Assembly (NCBI GenBank): GCA_022768065.1
Contig: JALELS010000006.1
Coordinates: 97,911 to 161,910, forward strand
Direction: 5' to 3'
From: Ruminococcus sp.
Lineage (GTDB): Bacteria; Bacillota; Clostridia; Oscillospirales; Acutalibacteraceae
Length of the DNA stretch: 64,000 nt
The number at the start of each line of letters is the position of its first letter. Within the stretch, counting starts at the first letter, position 1. The translations under genes were made by a program, and so were the position numbers. The notes beneath the pieces are model-generated. The model was not told where the DNA came from. It was given only the letters and a program-made list of their open reading frames with translations, and ran no database searches. Of this stretch, positions 52,739 to 62,724 are shown in pieces.

Positions 52739-54820
52739 TTATATAATATTCAGCTCTGTTTTATTTGCGCTGATAAGCTCCAGCCTATCCGAATTCAGCG
52801 GTACGGGTATTTCATTATACACATTTGAAATGCCGAATTTTGTTTTCGGAGCCGTGCGAATAATCAGCGTACCGTCATTTTCGATATACTTTTTGTAATC
52901 TCTTAAATGCATTACGAATTCGCGGTCGATATTAAAGTAATCGTTAATAAGTGTTTTTCCGCTGAACACCTGCAAATTTAAGCCGTCAAAAGCAAATTTA
53001 AGTACCACGTCGTAATTGTCTTTCAATATATCCCGCGGAAGTTTCAGCTTATAAAAGCTTCGCTTGCCTAAGGAATACAGAAAATAATTGTAAGGCAATT
53101 TTTGCTTTTCGGTTTTTGACAACGATATTTTATTTTTCAAATCTTCGTCCGATACCTTTTCGCAATAAATTTTGCCGTTATCGCAATAAACGGTACCGTC
53201 CAAAAAGTAAGCGCTGCCGTTTATAAAGTGAAATTTTTTCGCTTTTTCATACGGAATTACAACAATCCTGACATCTTTGATGTCAGTTCCGTCCTCCTCT
53301 GAGCCGAGCGATATTTCTTGCCCGTTAACCGAGCATTTTGGCTTTACTCCCTCGCACTCGGCAAAATAACAAACGGTTTTACCGTCTTTGCACGACTTTG
53401 CTATAGGCTGGGCGAGAATATAGTCAAACGTAACGGAACCGATTTTTATGTTGAAGGGATAGAAGAACATTGCGCCTGCCTTAACGTCGATCTCCGGCAG
53501 AGAAATTGTTTTTCCGCATATATTAAAGGTGACATTCACATTTTTAAAATCGTTGTACCTAAGACCCTTTTCATATGCGGTTGCAAAGAAATAACCGCTG
53601 CAATTTTCATCTGCCCTTACCGAGCATTTAAGAAACGATAAATCGCACGGGTCATCATAACTCTGTCTTGGGAAAAATGCCTGCTTTGTACAAATTTCGG
53701 GGTCGAACTCGCGTATAAAAAGGTGCATTAAACGAAGTCTGTCGCCATGTGCCCGACAGACGCCGTAACGGCTTATAGGTGCCTCGAAATCATAATCTAT
53801 AATCGAATAATTATTCGGATAGCCTGTTAAGCGGTTTTCCTGCATAAGCCTGTCATTCGGATTGGCACCGCCGCAGAACATATAATATCCGAGCCAGTTA
53901 ACACCGCTTGCAAATTTTGCAAAGCCGACGCCGTAGCCGTCTTTTTCGCTTATATAAGGTCTTCTGTGCTGGGTTACCTGATTACCGGGACCTGTTTCGC
54001 AAGTGGCAAACGGTACATAATCATAGACGCCATCTTTTTCGGAATTACTTTTAAAAAGGTCGCCGCCGATTTCATCCTCGGTTTTACCCGGAGTTATCGC
54101 AAAGCGATTATTGGGTTTCAAAGCGCTTTTGCCGCGGCTCCACGGGGCATCGGGATAGCCGCCCATCATAGGCAAAAAATCCCTGTCGGGTTTGCTGGAC
54201 GGCCATGCCGTCATAGTAAAAAACGGAACTCTGAATCCTATTTCCTCGGCGATTTTACGCAGAGTCCTGATATATTCCGTGGACCCGGTATATTCGTTCT
54301 CAAGCTGAAGTCCAATTACGGTTTTACCGTCAAGATACGGTGCAACCTCTTTATACAGCCCCTGCCAATATTCTTTAACTTCGGCAAGATATTTTGGACT
54401 GTCGCATCTTTTCTTTATCATCATATTGATGCGCTTCGGGAAACCTCCGCGAATAACCTCGCCGTGACACCACGGACCTATCCGTAAAATGCACGGCATA
54501 TCAATATCCTTGCATATCTGCAAAAAGGCCGCAATGTCTTTATTGCCGCTAAAGTCAAAAACGCCTTTTATTTCCTCATGGTAGTTCCAAAACACATAGT
54601 TGGAAACGGCGTTTATTCCGCAGTCGCGCATTTTTAAAAGGGTTTCTCTCCATCGCTCACGCGGAAGTCGCGAGAAATGAAGTTCACCCGCAACGACTGT
54701 GTACGGTCTGCCGTTTTTTGTAAAATACAATGTATTGCAGCCGTATACGCTGTCGATATCAGAGTAATTGAAGTCGCCCGTCTTAACTTCCTTCGGGACG
54801 GCATTAATTGTTATTTTCAT
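52739..54820 (-). CDS. GH35 beta-galactosidase
   Basis: This 693-residue retaining beta-galactosidase has the barrel start VVAGELHFSRLPRERWRET and the block INAVSNYVFWNYHE. It has acid/base Glu176 in LQLENEY and nucleophile Glu275 in FATCETGPG. There is no signal peptide, so it is cytoplasmic. GH35 enzymes remove beta-1,3 or beta-1,4 galactose; together with GH110, GH95 and GH129-like it fits mucin core or blood-group glycans. Its ATG overlaps the transporter stop by one to two bases. It is the last gene of the 60147-52739 operon. Confidence 0.92.
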   Translation of the reverse strand: MKITINAVPKEVKTGDFNYSDIDSVYGCNTLYFTKNGRPYTVVAGELHFSRLPRERWRETLLKMRDCGINAVSNYVFWNYHEEIKGVFDFSGNKDIAAFLQICKDIDMPCILRIGPWCHGEVIRGGFPKRINMMIKKRCDSPKYLAEVKEYWQGLYKEVAPYLDGKTVIGLQLENEYTGSTEYIRTLRKIAEEIGFRVPFFTMTAWPSSKPDRDFLPMMGGYPDAPWSRGKSALKPNNRFAITPGKTEDEIGGDLFKSNSEKDGVYDYVPFATCETGPGNQVTQHRRPYISEKDGYGVGFAKFASGVNWLGYYMFCGGANPNDRLMQENRLTGYPNNYSIIDYDFEAPISRYGVCRAHGDRLRLMHLFIREFDPEICTKQAFFPRQSYDDPCDLSFLKCSVRADENCSGYFFATAYEKGLRYNDFKNVNVTFNICGKTISLPEIDVKAGAMFFYPFNIKIGSVTFDYILAQPIAKSCKDGKTVCYFAECEGVKPKCSVNGQEISLGSEEDGTDIKDVRIVVIPYEKAKKFHFINGSAYFLDGTVYCDNGKIYCEKVSDEDLKNKISLSKTEKQKLPYNYFLYSLGKRSFYKLKLPRDILKDNYDVVLKFAFDGLNLQVFSGKTLINDYFNIDREFVMHLRDYKKYIENDGTLIIRTAPKTKFGISNVYNEIPVPLNSDRLELISANKTELNII

Positions 54821-56508
54821 TATTCGTTTACCTGTACTTTTAATATTGTCTCTGTCTCGTTATTGCTGCAAAGTTCATTGAGAATGAATTTATTGTCGTT
54901 CTCCTCGGCGTATTTCACGATATCCTTGAGCGCCGTTACATCATCGGCTGACAGCTCATTGTTTTTATAATTTTGCACTACGGCTCTTATCCTTAAAGCC
55001 CTGATATAGTCGGCGTGCTTTTTTTCGGACAAATCATAGAACATAATCGGAATAACACATATTACGGAAGAAATTATGCCGAGCCAAGTCACGCTGCGGA
55101 ATGTGCTGTACATAATATCGGTGTTTTTGAGCGCCGTATCTATATTGTCACCGAAACCTACTCCGCCGAAGCTCATAAACAACGGCATAAGCGCGCTTGT
55201 GAAAAGGCCGCAGAATGTCATAACAAAAGACGAACAGTTCTGCCAGAAGCCCTCAAGGCGTTTTCCGGTTTTCCACTGCTGATAATCAAGCACATCCGAA
55301 ACCATAATATTGGAAATATAACTCAGACCGTTAAACAGGTTCTGGAAGAATATTGCAACAAGCATAAGATACGGACTTTTAAGGGTAAGCAGCTGCATAA
55401 ACGCCATAACCGTAAATCCGACGGTGGAAATCAGCATAACCTTGCGTTTTCCGAGCTTTTTAATCATCCACGGACCCACAAGCATACCCGGAACAAGGGC
55501 GTTATTTAAAAGCATATTGCAAACCGTAAGCGCAAATGCGCCGTTTTGACCGCCTATACCGTAATTGCATATCCAAAGGTACATATTGATATTGCCTCTG
55601 ATGCCGACGGCAATGTTAAATACTGTTATTATCCAAAAGTATTTATTGCCGAATAACTGTCTCGCGCCCTCGCTGAATTTTACCTTTGCAACATATTCCT
55701 TATGAACAACAACTCGCTCTTGGGTTCCGAAATATGTAAAGAAAACAAATGCAATTCCGCCGACACTGCAAACGGGGAAAGCGAAACGGTAGAGCTCTAT
55801 ATTATTCATGGGGTCTTTACTGCTTGCAAAAACGATACCTGCAACGAGAGGAATGATAATGTTTACAACCGACGACGGGATATTTGAAATAAGCCCTTTG
55901 AATGCGCCGATATTTGCCCTCTCCTGAGACACGGGCGAAACGGTCTGCTCTATACCCGTAAGACACTGGCTTAAAAGAGTATAGAAGAAAGTGCCTATTT
56001 GAATGAGCAAAAACATAATAAGACTTGCAAGCGATACCTCTATATGCGAGGCGGCAACGGCAAAAACGGGAATTGCCGGAATATCAAACGCAAACAAAAT
56101 GTTATCGACCCAATGCTCGGGGATAAAGGGAATAACCGTAAAGCATACAGCCGACAGAACGGCAGTCCACGGTAAAAACGGCTTGAATTTTCCCTTTGGT
56201 GAATTTGAATTGTCAATCATCATTGAGAGAATCGGAGCACGTATAAGGCCGAAAACGGACGCAACTATTCCCGCAACAAATATAAATCCCGTTGAAACTT
56301 TAAAGTAGCTTATCATCATAGGGATATTTATCGCTATGGTGGTCCAGCTGATAGCGACGCTCAAAAACGAAAGCGAACCGCTGCCGAGCGCCAGATTTAA
56401 AAACTCTTTATAGTTTACGTAATAACCGTCGGGAGGAGTTTTCCAATGCTTTTTCAGCGTTGCCGCTCCCGTTTTGATTTTTGTGCCTAAGACTTCCTTT
56501 TTACTCAT
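54820..56508 (-). CDS. GPH-family sugar:cation symporter (MFS)
   Basis: This 562-residue integral membrane protein has about twelve hydrophobic helices. The GPH features are the early ISYFKVSTGFIFVAGI region, the IRAPILSMMIDNSNSPKGKFKPFLPW loop (equivalent of the conserved D..D.T.SRWGRFRPW), and the mid-loop GKRKVMLIS. The C-terminal cytosolic tail of about 60 residues is acidic and unusual. It probably imports a glycoside or short oligosaccharide with a cation. It is the only transporter in the locus, and its product feeds the cytoplasmic glycosidases around it. Confidence 0.87.
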   Translation of the reverse strand: MSKKEVLGTKIKTGAATLKKHWKTPPDGYYVNYKEFLNLALGSGSLSFLSVAISWTTIAINIPMMISYFKVSTGFIFVAGIVASVFGLIRAPILSMMIDNSNSPKGKFKPFLPWTAVLSAVCFTVIPFIPEHWVDNILFAFDIPAIPVFAVAASHIEVSLASLIMFLLIQIGTFFYTLLSQCLTGIEQTVSPVSQERANIGAFKGLISNIPSSVVNIIIPLVAGIVFASSKDPMNNIELYRFAFPVCSVGGIAFVFFTYFGTQERVVVHKEYVAKVKFSEGARQLFGNKYFWIITVFNIAVGIRGNINMYLWICNYGIGGQNGAFALTVCNMLLNNALVPGMLVGPWMIKKLGKRKVMLISTVGFTVMAFMQLLTLKSPYLMLVAIFFQNLFNGLSYISNIMVSDVLDYQQWKTGKRLEGFWQNCSSFVMTFCGLFTSALMPLFMSFGGVGFGDNIDTALKNTDIMYSTFRSVTWLGIISSVICVIPIMFYDLSEKKHADYIRALRIRAVVQNYKNNELSADDVTALKDIVKYAEENDNKFILNELCSNNETETILKVQVNE

Positions 56509-56533
56509 AATAACACTCCGAATCCCCTGTTTT

Positions 56534-58165
56534 TTAACTTAAAGTTACATTATTGCAGTTTTCGGTTTTGATTTTTTTATTTCCCGAAAAATTATTATTT
56601 TCAATTTCTATATCGTCGGACGATTTTGCATCTATGCAGTATCCGCGGCAATTTAAAAACGTATTGCCCTTGATTTTGATGTTTTTGTGCACCGCTCCCT
56701 TGTAAACGCTGTTTTCGGGTTTAATCAGAATCGTCGATTTACCGCAATACTCAAAAGTGTTGTCACAAATCGTAACGTCAGTACACATACCGCTTTCGTA
56801 CCAGCTTTTTGCATCGTCCGAAAGCAAAATTCCGCTCATTGTTGTACTGACAAAGCGATTATTTATAACATTTACTTTTCCGCGTGTTGTGATAAGAAGT
56901 CCGCGTGTGATAATTCGCGTCATCTTATTGTTTACAAAGTCCAAATCGGGACACGCCGTAACGTCCTCAATCACTTCGCCGACCTCGGCAAAAGCGGTGT
57001 CGCTTACTGTAACGGCTATCTCATATTCATTTAAAAGCTCCGACTTTTCTATAACGGCGCTGCCCTTTTCGAGCAACGAGTCCGCGTCGATATAAGCTAT
57101 TGTATCGCCCGCTCTCAAAGGGTTAAAGCCGTGGCTTTGCGGATGCATAAAGCGAACTGTCAGCGTGTTATCCTTAATATCGGTAATTTTAAAGTGAATA
57201 CCGTGAACATTAAGGCAATCGTCACCGGCGCCGTTGAAATAACTGTCCTTGACGGTAACTTTTCCACGGCACATACAAATTTGAATGAAATCGGCAACGG
57301 ACGCCACTTTTCTCGGCGAGCCCTTTTCGGGTGCAAATTCGACCGAATCAACGGTTATATTTTCGCTGTCTTGTGCGACGAGTGCAAGGGAATAATTAAA
57401 ACGCTGCTTGATATTTTGCAAAGTGACATTTTCGCATTTATTCACAAATATGCCGGCAAACTGACGGCGTACATCATAGACATAAAAGCAATCGCCGGTT
57501 TTAAATCTCATGGTGTTCGGATATGAAACGCGTATTTTGCCGCCCTCTAAATCGCGTACTTTTAACGAAGAAAACAGCGGATGCATAACCCTCTCGATTT
57601 TATCGGGAGTGTCTTTTCTCACAAGCCCGATATAGGACGCCGCCGTCGCTTTTTTATCACAGCACATACAATAATCGGTCCCGTAAAGAACAAGTTTACC
57701 GTTTTCGATCTTATAACGAGTGTCGCCGTCGATTTTAAAATCCACGCCGAACAGCGACTTTTTAATAACTTTAAGTTCGTGCATATCGGGGGTACTGTGG
57801 CGAATTTCAAGATTTTTAACGGTGATATTTTTACAATGCTCCATTGCTATATTGGTGACTTTTCCGTTAATTACAAAAACCGAATCGCCGCCGTCCACGG
57901 TGACATTTTCAACATTTCCGAAATAAAACGGAACCGCGTTCAAATGCGGTGTTTCGCCCTTTTTAAACTCTTTGTCACCGACGGTATTTGTTATATAGAG
58001 CATATATTTTTTGCATTTTTCGCTGTCGATATAATATGTGCCTTTATCAAAGACCACCGTTTTTTCTTCGGCGTCGGACGCCAAATACTCGGTAAGCTCC
58101 GCCAGCTTCTCCGTTATGTTTTCACCCGGGTTAATACAAAATTGAGACGCTTTAATAATTTTCAT
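56534..58165 (-). CDS. GH110-like alpha-1,3-galactosidase
   Basis: This 543-residue right-handed beta-helix protein has many NxT/xIxIxxN rungs (ENVTVDGGDSVF, KNITVKNLEIRH, DSENITVDSVEF). The conserved GH110 block is GAGDDCLNVHG with Asp315/Asp316. GH110 enzymes remove alpha-1,3-galactose from blood-group B and linear B antigens by inversion. Known members are often secreted; this one has no signal peptide. The ATG at 58165 has GAGGA upstream and lies 2 bases after the previous stop. GH28-like activity cannot be fully excluded. Confidence 0.75.
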   Translation of the reverse strand: MKIIKASQFCINPGENITEKLAELTEYLASDAEEKTVVFDKGTYYIDSEKCKKYMLYITNTVGDKEFKKGETPHLNAVPFYFGNVENVTVDGGDSVFVINGKVTNIAMEHCKNITVKNLEIRHSTPDMHELKVIKKSLFGVDFKIDGDTRYKIENGKLVLYGTDYCMCCDKKATAASYIGLVRKDTPDKIERVMHPLFSSLKVRDLEGGKIRVSYPNTMRFKTGDCFYVYDVRRQFAGIFVNKCENVTLQNIKQRFNYSLALVAQDSENITVDSVEFAPEKGSPRKVASVADFIQICMCRGKVTVKDSYFNGAGDDCLNVHGIHFKITDIKDNTLTVRFMHPQSHGFNPLRAGDTIAYIDADSLLEKGSAVIEKSELLNEYEIAVTVSDTAFAEVGEVIEDVTACPDLDFVNNKMTRIITRGLLITTRGKVNVINNRFVSTTMSGILLSDDAKSWYESGMCTDVTICDNTFEYCGKSTILIKPENSVYKGAVHKNIKIKGNTFLNCRGYCIDAKSSDDIEIENNNFSGNKKIKTENCNNVTLS

Positions 58166-58167
58166 AA

Positions 58168-60147
58168 TCAATCCTCACAAAAGCTGAAATCGGCAACATT
58201 ACCGTATGGCATTTCTTTGGTTATTCGCCTGCCGCCCGAATTTACCGTCACGGTATAACAGCCGTCGCTTTTTGCGACAAACACATCTGACTTTTTACCG
58301 CAAAGCATCAGATTTTCAACGGACATTTTATCCCAATCATCCGGCAGAGCGGGTTTAATTTCAAAGCTTTTGAAACCCGTCGGTCTGTAACCGAGAATTC
58401 CCTCGACAAATATTCGCATATAAAGTCCGCTCTCGGCAGAAAGCTGCGCCTGATTGCCCTCGGGATAAGCCTCGACAGGATACGGAATGTGCTCGCCCAA
58501 AAGTCTTGCCGAAGTGTATGTTTTGAGAAGTTGTACCGCCTTGTTTGAATGTCCCGAATAAAACATACCGCGCAGAGCGTAAAGAGTTGCTCTGTCCCAA
58601 TATGTCTTTTCGCCGCTTCTTGTTACAATTCCGCCGTTTTTAAACAGCTTATCCGAAAGAAGGGCTTTTACGGTTTCGTCGCTTCTGTCTTCAATACCCA
58701 TAGCGAGCGGAATTGCAATCCAGGCGCGCAGATTCTTTTCTTCTTTGCAATATCTGTATGTATCAAAGCCCTCTACGTTTGCGCCGAAATAGTTTTCGAT
58801 TGACGTTCGAAGCTTTTTTGCGGTATTTTTAAGCTCATTTGCCCTATCGGCATTGCCGAATTCTTTTTCAAGATACGATAAGCTTATAAGCGCGTCATAT
58901 GCAAGCGATGACGTGCAAAGATTATACGAGCCGCTTTGAAATCTGTTTTCAAGTTCGTCCGAATCGCTTCTCACGACGCCGTTTTCGCCTATTTGCGATA
59001 ATGTATAATCCATACATTTTCTGATTGAGCCGATATATTTTTCGGCTTCCGCCATATCGCCATTTGTAAGCAGAAAACGCGAACAACCGTAAGCATACAT
59101 TGCGCTGTCGCCGCGATCGCCTGCGCCGTGCCAAATACCGTCGCCCTCGGCAATAATGCTTGTAATCAACGGTTTATCCGCAGAAATATACTTTTGATAC
59201 ATATTATATGAATTCAGTGCCTGTCGCCGCCCATAGTCGTATCCCGAATAGGCATAAAACGGGTTTACATACTCGCACTCGTCGTTAGTCCATATTGCGG
59301 CGTAGTAATATCCTCCGCCCGGAGAGTGCATAAGCCCCGCCTTTGTTTTAAAAATACTTTCACAGGCGCGGATTTTAGCATAGAAAACCATTAAGTTCAG
59401 CTTTTCGTCAGGCGTTTTAACCACCGCAAGTTTTGACAATTCGTCTGTAAAAGCTATTCTTGCCGCCTCTTCTTTTGAGAAATCCACGACGAACATTTCA
59501 TCATAATTTGCACCGCAGTAAGCGCCGTATATAACGTCGCTCGATTTGGGTTTTATGCAAAGCTCGGAATCGGTGCTGCGCACGGTAAAAAACCTGTACC
59601 TTTGTCTGTCAACGCCAAAACAGGCTTTCGTAACAACATCTTTATCGTTATTTTCAAGACAGACGGTAATATCCTTATCGGAATTATTAAAAACTTCGGT
59701 CTTTTCAATGCACGCTTTACAATTTCTTGCAGAGAAAACCGAACGGTGAATTTTGACACCCTCTGCCGTGCTGTAAATGTGTAAGATCCCGTCAAAGACA
59801 AATTTTTCAGCCTTTTCCGCAACGGACTTTCCGTTGATTTCAACCGAGAAGCCATTAAAATTTCTGTCAAGCGCACTTCCGGTTAAATTCGGATACAATC
59901 GAAGCGTAGGAAATGTTACGTGGCGCATAATTCTCAATTTCCGCGACGCGTCGCACCCGTAGCTTATGATTGATGAACAGTAAAATCCCGCTGTCTCAAT
60001 ATGATTGGCATACTCTTCGCCGTTTTTCACATCAAAACAGATTTTGTTTCCGCTTATGTAATGCTTTTCTTTTGTAAAAGGCTTCATCTTTGCCCATTTG
60101 GCAAAATACGGTATCCTTTTTCTCTGTAACTGAACCGATAATGACAT
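58168..60147 (-). CDS. Two-domain toroid glycosidase-like protein, family unassigned
   Basis: This 659-residue cytoplasmic protein has an N-terminal beta-sandwich (about 30-260) and an (alpha/alpha)6 toroid (about 270-600). A short C-terminal beta domain ends with KPALPDDWDKMSVENL. That layout is shared by GH65, GH78, GH95, GH116 and similar families. Conserved-looking blocks are AAIWTNDECEYVNPFYAYSGY, IAEGDGIWHGAGDRGDSAMY and GEKTYWDRATLYALRGM; the acids in WTNDECEY, GDRGDS and YWDRA are catalytic candidates. I cannot match it to a named family. It is first in the operon with GH110, the symporter and GH35. Confidence 0.6.
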   Translation of the reverse strand: MSLSVQLQRKRIPYFAKWAKMKPFTKEKHYISGNKICFDVKNGEEYANHIETAGFYCSSIISYGCDASRKLRIMRHVTFPTLRLYPNLTGSALDRNFNGFSVEINGKSVAEKAEKFVFDGILHIYSTAEGVKIHRSVFSARNCKACIEKTEVFNNSDKDITVCLENNDKDVVTKACFGVDRQRYRFFTVRSTDSELCIKPKSSDVIYGAYCGANYDEMFVVDFSKEEAARIAFTDELSKLAVVKTPDEKLNLMVFYAKIRACESIFKTKAGLMHSPGGGYYYAAIWTNDECEYVNPFYAYSGYDYGRRQALNSYNMYQKYISADKPLITSIIAEGDGIWHGAGDRGDSAMYAYGCSRFLLTNGDMAEAEKYIGSIRKCMDYTLSQIGENGVVRSDSDELENRFQSGSYNLCTSSLAYDALISLSYLEKEFGNADRANELKNTAKKLRTSIENYFGANVEGFDTYRYCKEEKNLRAWIAIPLAMGIEDRSDETVKALLSDKLFKNGGIVTRSGEKTYWDRATLYALRGMFYSGHSNKAVQLLKTYTSARLLGEHIPYPVEAYPEGNQAQLSAESGLYMRIFVEGILGYRPTGFKSFEIKPALPDDWDKMSVENLMLCGKKSDVFVAKSDGCYTVTVNSGGRRITKEMPYGNVADFSFCED

Positions 60148-60199
60148 AATTTTAATCCTTTGTGTAAAGATACGGTTTACCGCTGTTTAATTTCGCGTG

Positions 60200-60313
60200 T
60201 TATTTTTTAACCGCCCAAATCATTTTGACATATTTTGTTTTCTCTTTCAAGCTTAAATTATCTTCGGAGCCGATATTTATCGGAGCGTTGGCGGCTTTAA
60301 GTCTTAATAACAT
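60200..60313 (-). pseudogene. 37-codon frame, probably the last piece of a deleted gene
   Basis: An ATG overlapping the stop of the mosaic gene (TGATG) opens a 37-residue frame ending KYVKMIWAVKK. Such a C-terminal end looks like the tail of a larger enzyme. Given three neighbours with internal deletions, I read it as a leftover rather than a functional peptide; it could be a real small protein because it is translationally coupled. Confidence 0.35.
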
Positions 60314-62091
60314 CAGTTGTTTTCAAAAGGAATATTTGACGCTATCCAAGCGGTTCTTTCTTCGGGGCTCTGCTCGCCGTGACCCTGACCTATTCCGCCG
60401 TGATCATTGCCGAAAATGACAAGCCATTCCTCGTTATATTTTGCCTCCCTCTGCTTAACCGCCTGTAAAACGGAATACGCATACATATCGCAGTTTATAA
60501 CCGCTCCGACATACTGCGTACTTATGGCGTAGCCGTATGTATGACCGGCAGTATCGATATTGTGGAAAATTCCGCAAATTACGCTGTCACCGGCATCCAT
60601 TCTTTCTATTATGTAGTCGCGCATTCCCGAATCGTAAGGCGCGGAGGCGGAAGGTGTTTCGGGAGCGACAAAATTGTAAAGTTCTATTGTTTCGGCGCGC
60701 GTCTTTTTAAGCTTATCCTTTTTAACTCTGTCGGTATCGCACATTGTCATAGGAAGATTGTTTTGCATAACGTATTTTACTTCCTCTTTCATATTGACAT
60801 CAAAATACTGATCCCAATCAAATGCAACGCTTGTGTGCAGACCGGCCTCGGCATACTCAAGCATAAATGTTTTATATTTAAGATTTTTTGAATCGTCCTT
60901 CGCATAATACGGGTATGCCGCCATATCGGCTTTCCAAGAAATACCGTCGGTATCGGGATTATCATATTTGCGCGGCGTCGAAATTTTTTCGGCAATACCG
61001 CTGTTTCTCGCTATATACCCGATAGGATATATGCTGTAACCGGAATCTCTGTCCCATGAGACGGATTTTACATTTTGCGGAAAATCGATATTTAACGAAA
61101 CCTCGCCCAACGGCACGGCTCTTAAAAATCCGCGCGATTTTATTTTGAAATTAAGCCTTTTGTTTTTATTTACCGACAGTAAAATTGATTTACCGAAGCC
61201 GAATCTTGTATCGTTTTCCTGAATAATATTTTCATCGTAAAGAACAATGCTCAAATTATAGAGATTCAGGTGTTCAGCCGACCATAAATCCGCAGACGGA
61301 ACAACAAGTGAAAACTCAACCTCGGCAGATGTTATTTTAACTGTTTTTTCGCTCACAACAAAACCGTTACGTGAAATACACGCTTTTAAATTTGCGTCCC
61401 GACAGTTTTTTGTAACGGTACATTTTATTTTTGCCTCGGCGGCAGTTTCGATTGTAAATGTATCGATATGAGTTTTTATTACCGCTCTCTGCGGCAGGCA
61501 AAACATTGTGATGTCACGTAAAATACCGCCGATATTGTGGTGTGCGTAATAGCTTGCCCAAGCGGCGTCGCTTTGATATTCGCCGTTTGGATTCCACGGC
61601 GATACCTTGTCGCCCTCAGTATCGGAAACACCTAAGATAAGAGTTATTGTTTTACATTCCGCAAAATCCGTTATATCGATATCCCACGGAGTAAATCCTC
61701 CGATATGAGCGCCGACAAATATATTGTTCACCCATACGCGTGCGTTTGAATACACGCCCTCAAAACGTATAAATATTTTGTTGCCTGTGAACGCTTTTGG
61801 TATTTCCACCGTTCTTTTATAGTAATATTCCGTATTGTTTTCGATGTCGAAGCCCTGCATCGCAAGAGATGACGGAACGACAACGCTCTGCCATTTATCG
61901 TTCGTAACCGAAGAAAAATCATAATTTTGGTTTTCGGCAAATGCGCTCGGAATATCTTTTATTTCTTCAAAGAGGAAGGACCAATCATTTTTACTTCTGT
62001 TCGTTAAGGGGAGAAAACAGTTTTGATTGCCGCATACGCTGTACGGTACCTGCGGAAGAGAATAGTTTTCTTTTAACGAATCGGTTTGCAT
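60313..62091 (-). CDS. Mosaic protein: GH2 N-terminal and C-terminal pieces joined to half of an alkaline-phosphatase-type domain
   Basis: This is a 592-residue open frame. Residues about 1-325 are the sugar-binding and Ig-like domains of a GH2 beta-galactosidase (YYYKRTVEIP, FEGVYSNARVWVNN, GGFTPWDIDIT). The GH2 catalytic barrel, with its two Glu residues, is absent. Residues about 326-405 look like a GH2 C-terminal domain (VPLGEVSLNIDFP, VSWDRDSGYSIYP). From about 410 the protein continues as the C-terminal half of an alkaline-phosphatase-superfamily enzyme (FHNIDTAGHTYGY, GNDHGGIGQGHGEQSPEE) without its nucleophile half. Neither activity should work. Two in-frame deletions that fused neighbouring genes explain it best. 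ATG at 62091 has GAGGTG upstream. Confidence 0.65.
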   Translation of the reverse strand: MQTDSLKENYSLPQVPYSVCGNQNCFLPLTNRSKNDWSFLFEEIKDIPSAFAENQNYDFSSVTNDKWQSVVVPSSLAMQGFDIENNTEYYYKRTVEIPKAFTGNKIFIRFEGVYSNARVWVNNIFVGAHIGGFTPWDIDITDFAECKTITLILGVSDTEGDKVSPWNPNGEYQSDAAWASYYAHHNIGGILRDITMFCLPQRAVIKTHIDTFTIETAAEAKIKCTVTKNCRDANLKACISRNGFVVSEKTVKITSAEVEFSLVVPSADLWSAEHLNLYNLSIVLYDENIIQENDTRFGFGKSILLSVNKNKRLNFKIKSRGFLRAVPLGEVSLNIDFPQNVKSVSWDRDSGYSIYPIGYIARNSGIAEKISTPRKYDNPDTDGISWKADMAAYPYYAKDDSKNLKYKTFMLEYAEAGLHTSVAFDWDQYFDVNMKEEVKYVMQNNLPMTMCDTDRVKKDKLKKTRAETIELYNFVAPETPSASAPYDSGMRDYIIERMDAGDSVICGIFHNIDTAGHTYGYAISTQYVGAVINCDMYAYSVLQAVKQREAKYNEEWLVIFGNDHGGIGQGHGEQSPEERTAWIASNIPFENN

Positions 62092-62167
62092 TTTAACACC
62101 TCGCTCAATCGGTTTTAAAATCGGAAACAATGAAATCAAAACACTTCGGAACAACTATCTTTTTGTA

Positions 62168-62685
62168 TTACTCGCCGTAAAGTTCCGTGCGGATTTTTCT
62201 GTACAGGCGGTCAAGAAAACGATCTCCCTCTCTGAAATCAAGAAGTTTAAGCCCGCCGTTTGAAGTTAAAATTCTTTCTGCCTCGGCGGCATTTCCGATT
62301 TCAAGATATGCCTTTGAAAGATACATACCGATTCTCGGCATTGCTTTGATTTTTTTATCAATCAGATTGCAGCACTCTATAACAGCGGAATATTCTTCGG
62401 CGTTTAAAAGAAGAACCAAAAGGCTCTCGCAGAGTGAATAGTTGCTTTTGCCCTGCTGCCGAGCTCGGGCAAAATCATAACGTAAATATAATCGTTTTCA
62501 AGTATTACAGCCGTATACTCTCTGTCTTCTTTTTCATCATATATTTTTTCGGTAACGGGCAACGGATAAACCTTACCCGTGCTCCCCTGATATGCGCGCT
62601 TTTCGATAAACAGCGGCGCTTTTTCGGGTCTGCCGACCTTATATGTAGGTATAATAATCTTTTCTTCTCTTATTTCCGCTTTCAT
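62168..62685 (-). pseudogene. DUF5107/TPR protein with large internal deletion
   Basis: The 5' piece (from 62685) encodes about 75 residues of the typical DUF5107 start: IREEKIIIPTYKVGRPEKAP, YDEKEDREYTAVILEN, and ILPELG. Reading then passes into a foreign frame and stops at 62404. The 3' piece (62419-62168, other frame) is a helical TPR-like C terminus (EYSAVIECCNLIDKK, GNAAEAERIL). Full-length relatives are around 1,000 residues, so roughly 85 percent of the gene is missing, with the junction near 62,450. Confidence 0.65.
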
Positions 62686-62724
62686 AATTACCTCTTGAAT
62701 TGATATTCCATTGTTCCGATGTTG

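Noticed and set aside
57581..58258. 225-codon plus-strand frame
   Set aside because: Antisense of the GH110-like and toroid genes; no ribosome site and no recognisable domain.
33185..60147. Bacteroidetes-type polysaccharide utilisation locus
   Set aside because: No SusC/SusD pair, no outer-membrane lipoproteins; the glycosidases are cytoplasmic and the importer is a GPH symporter.
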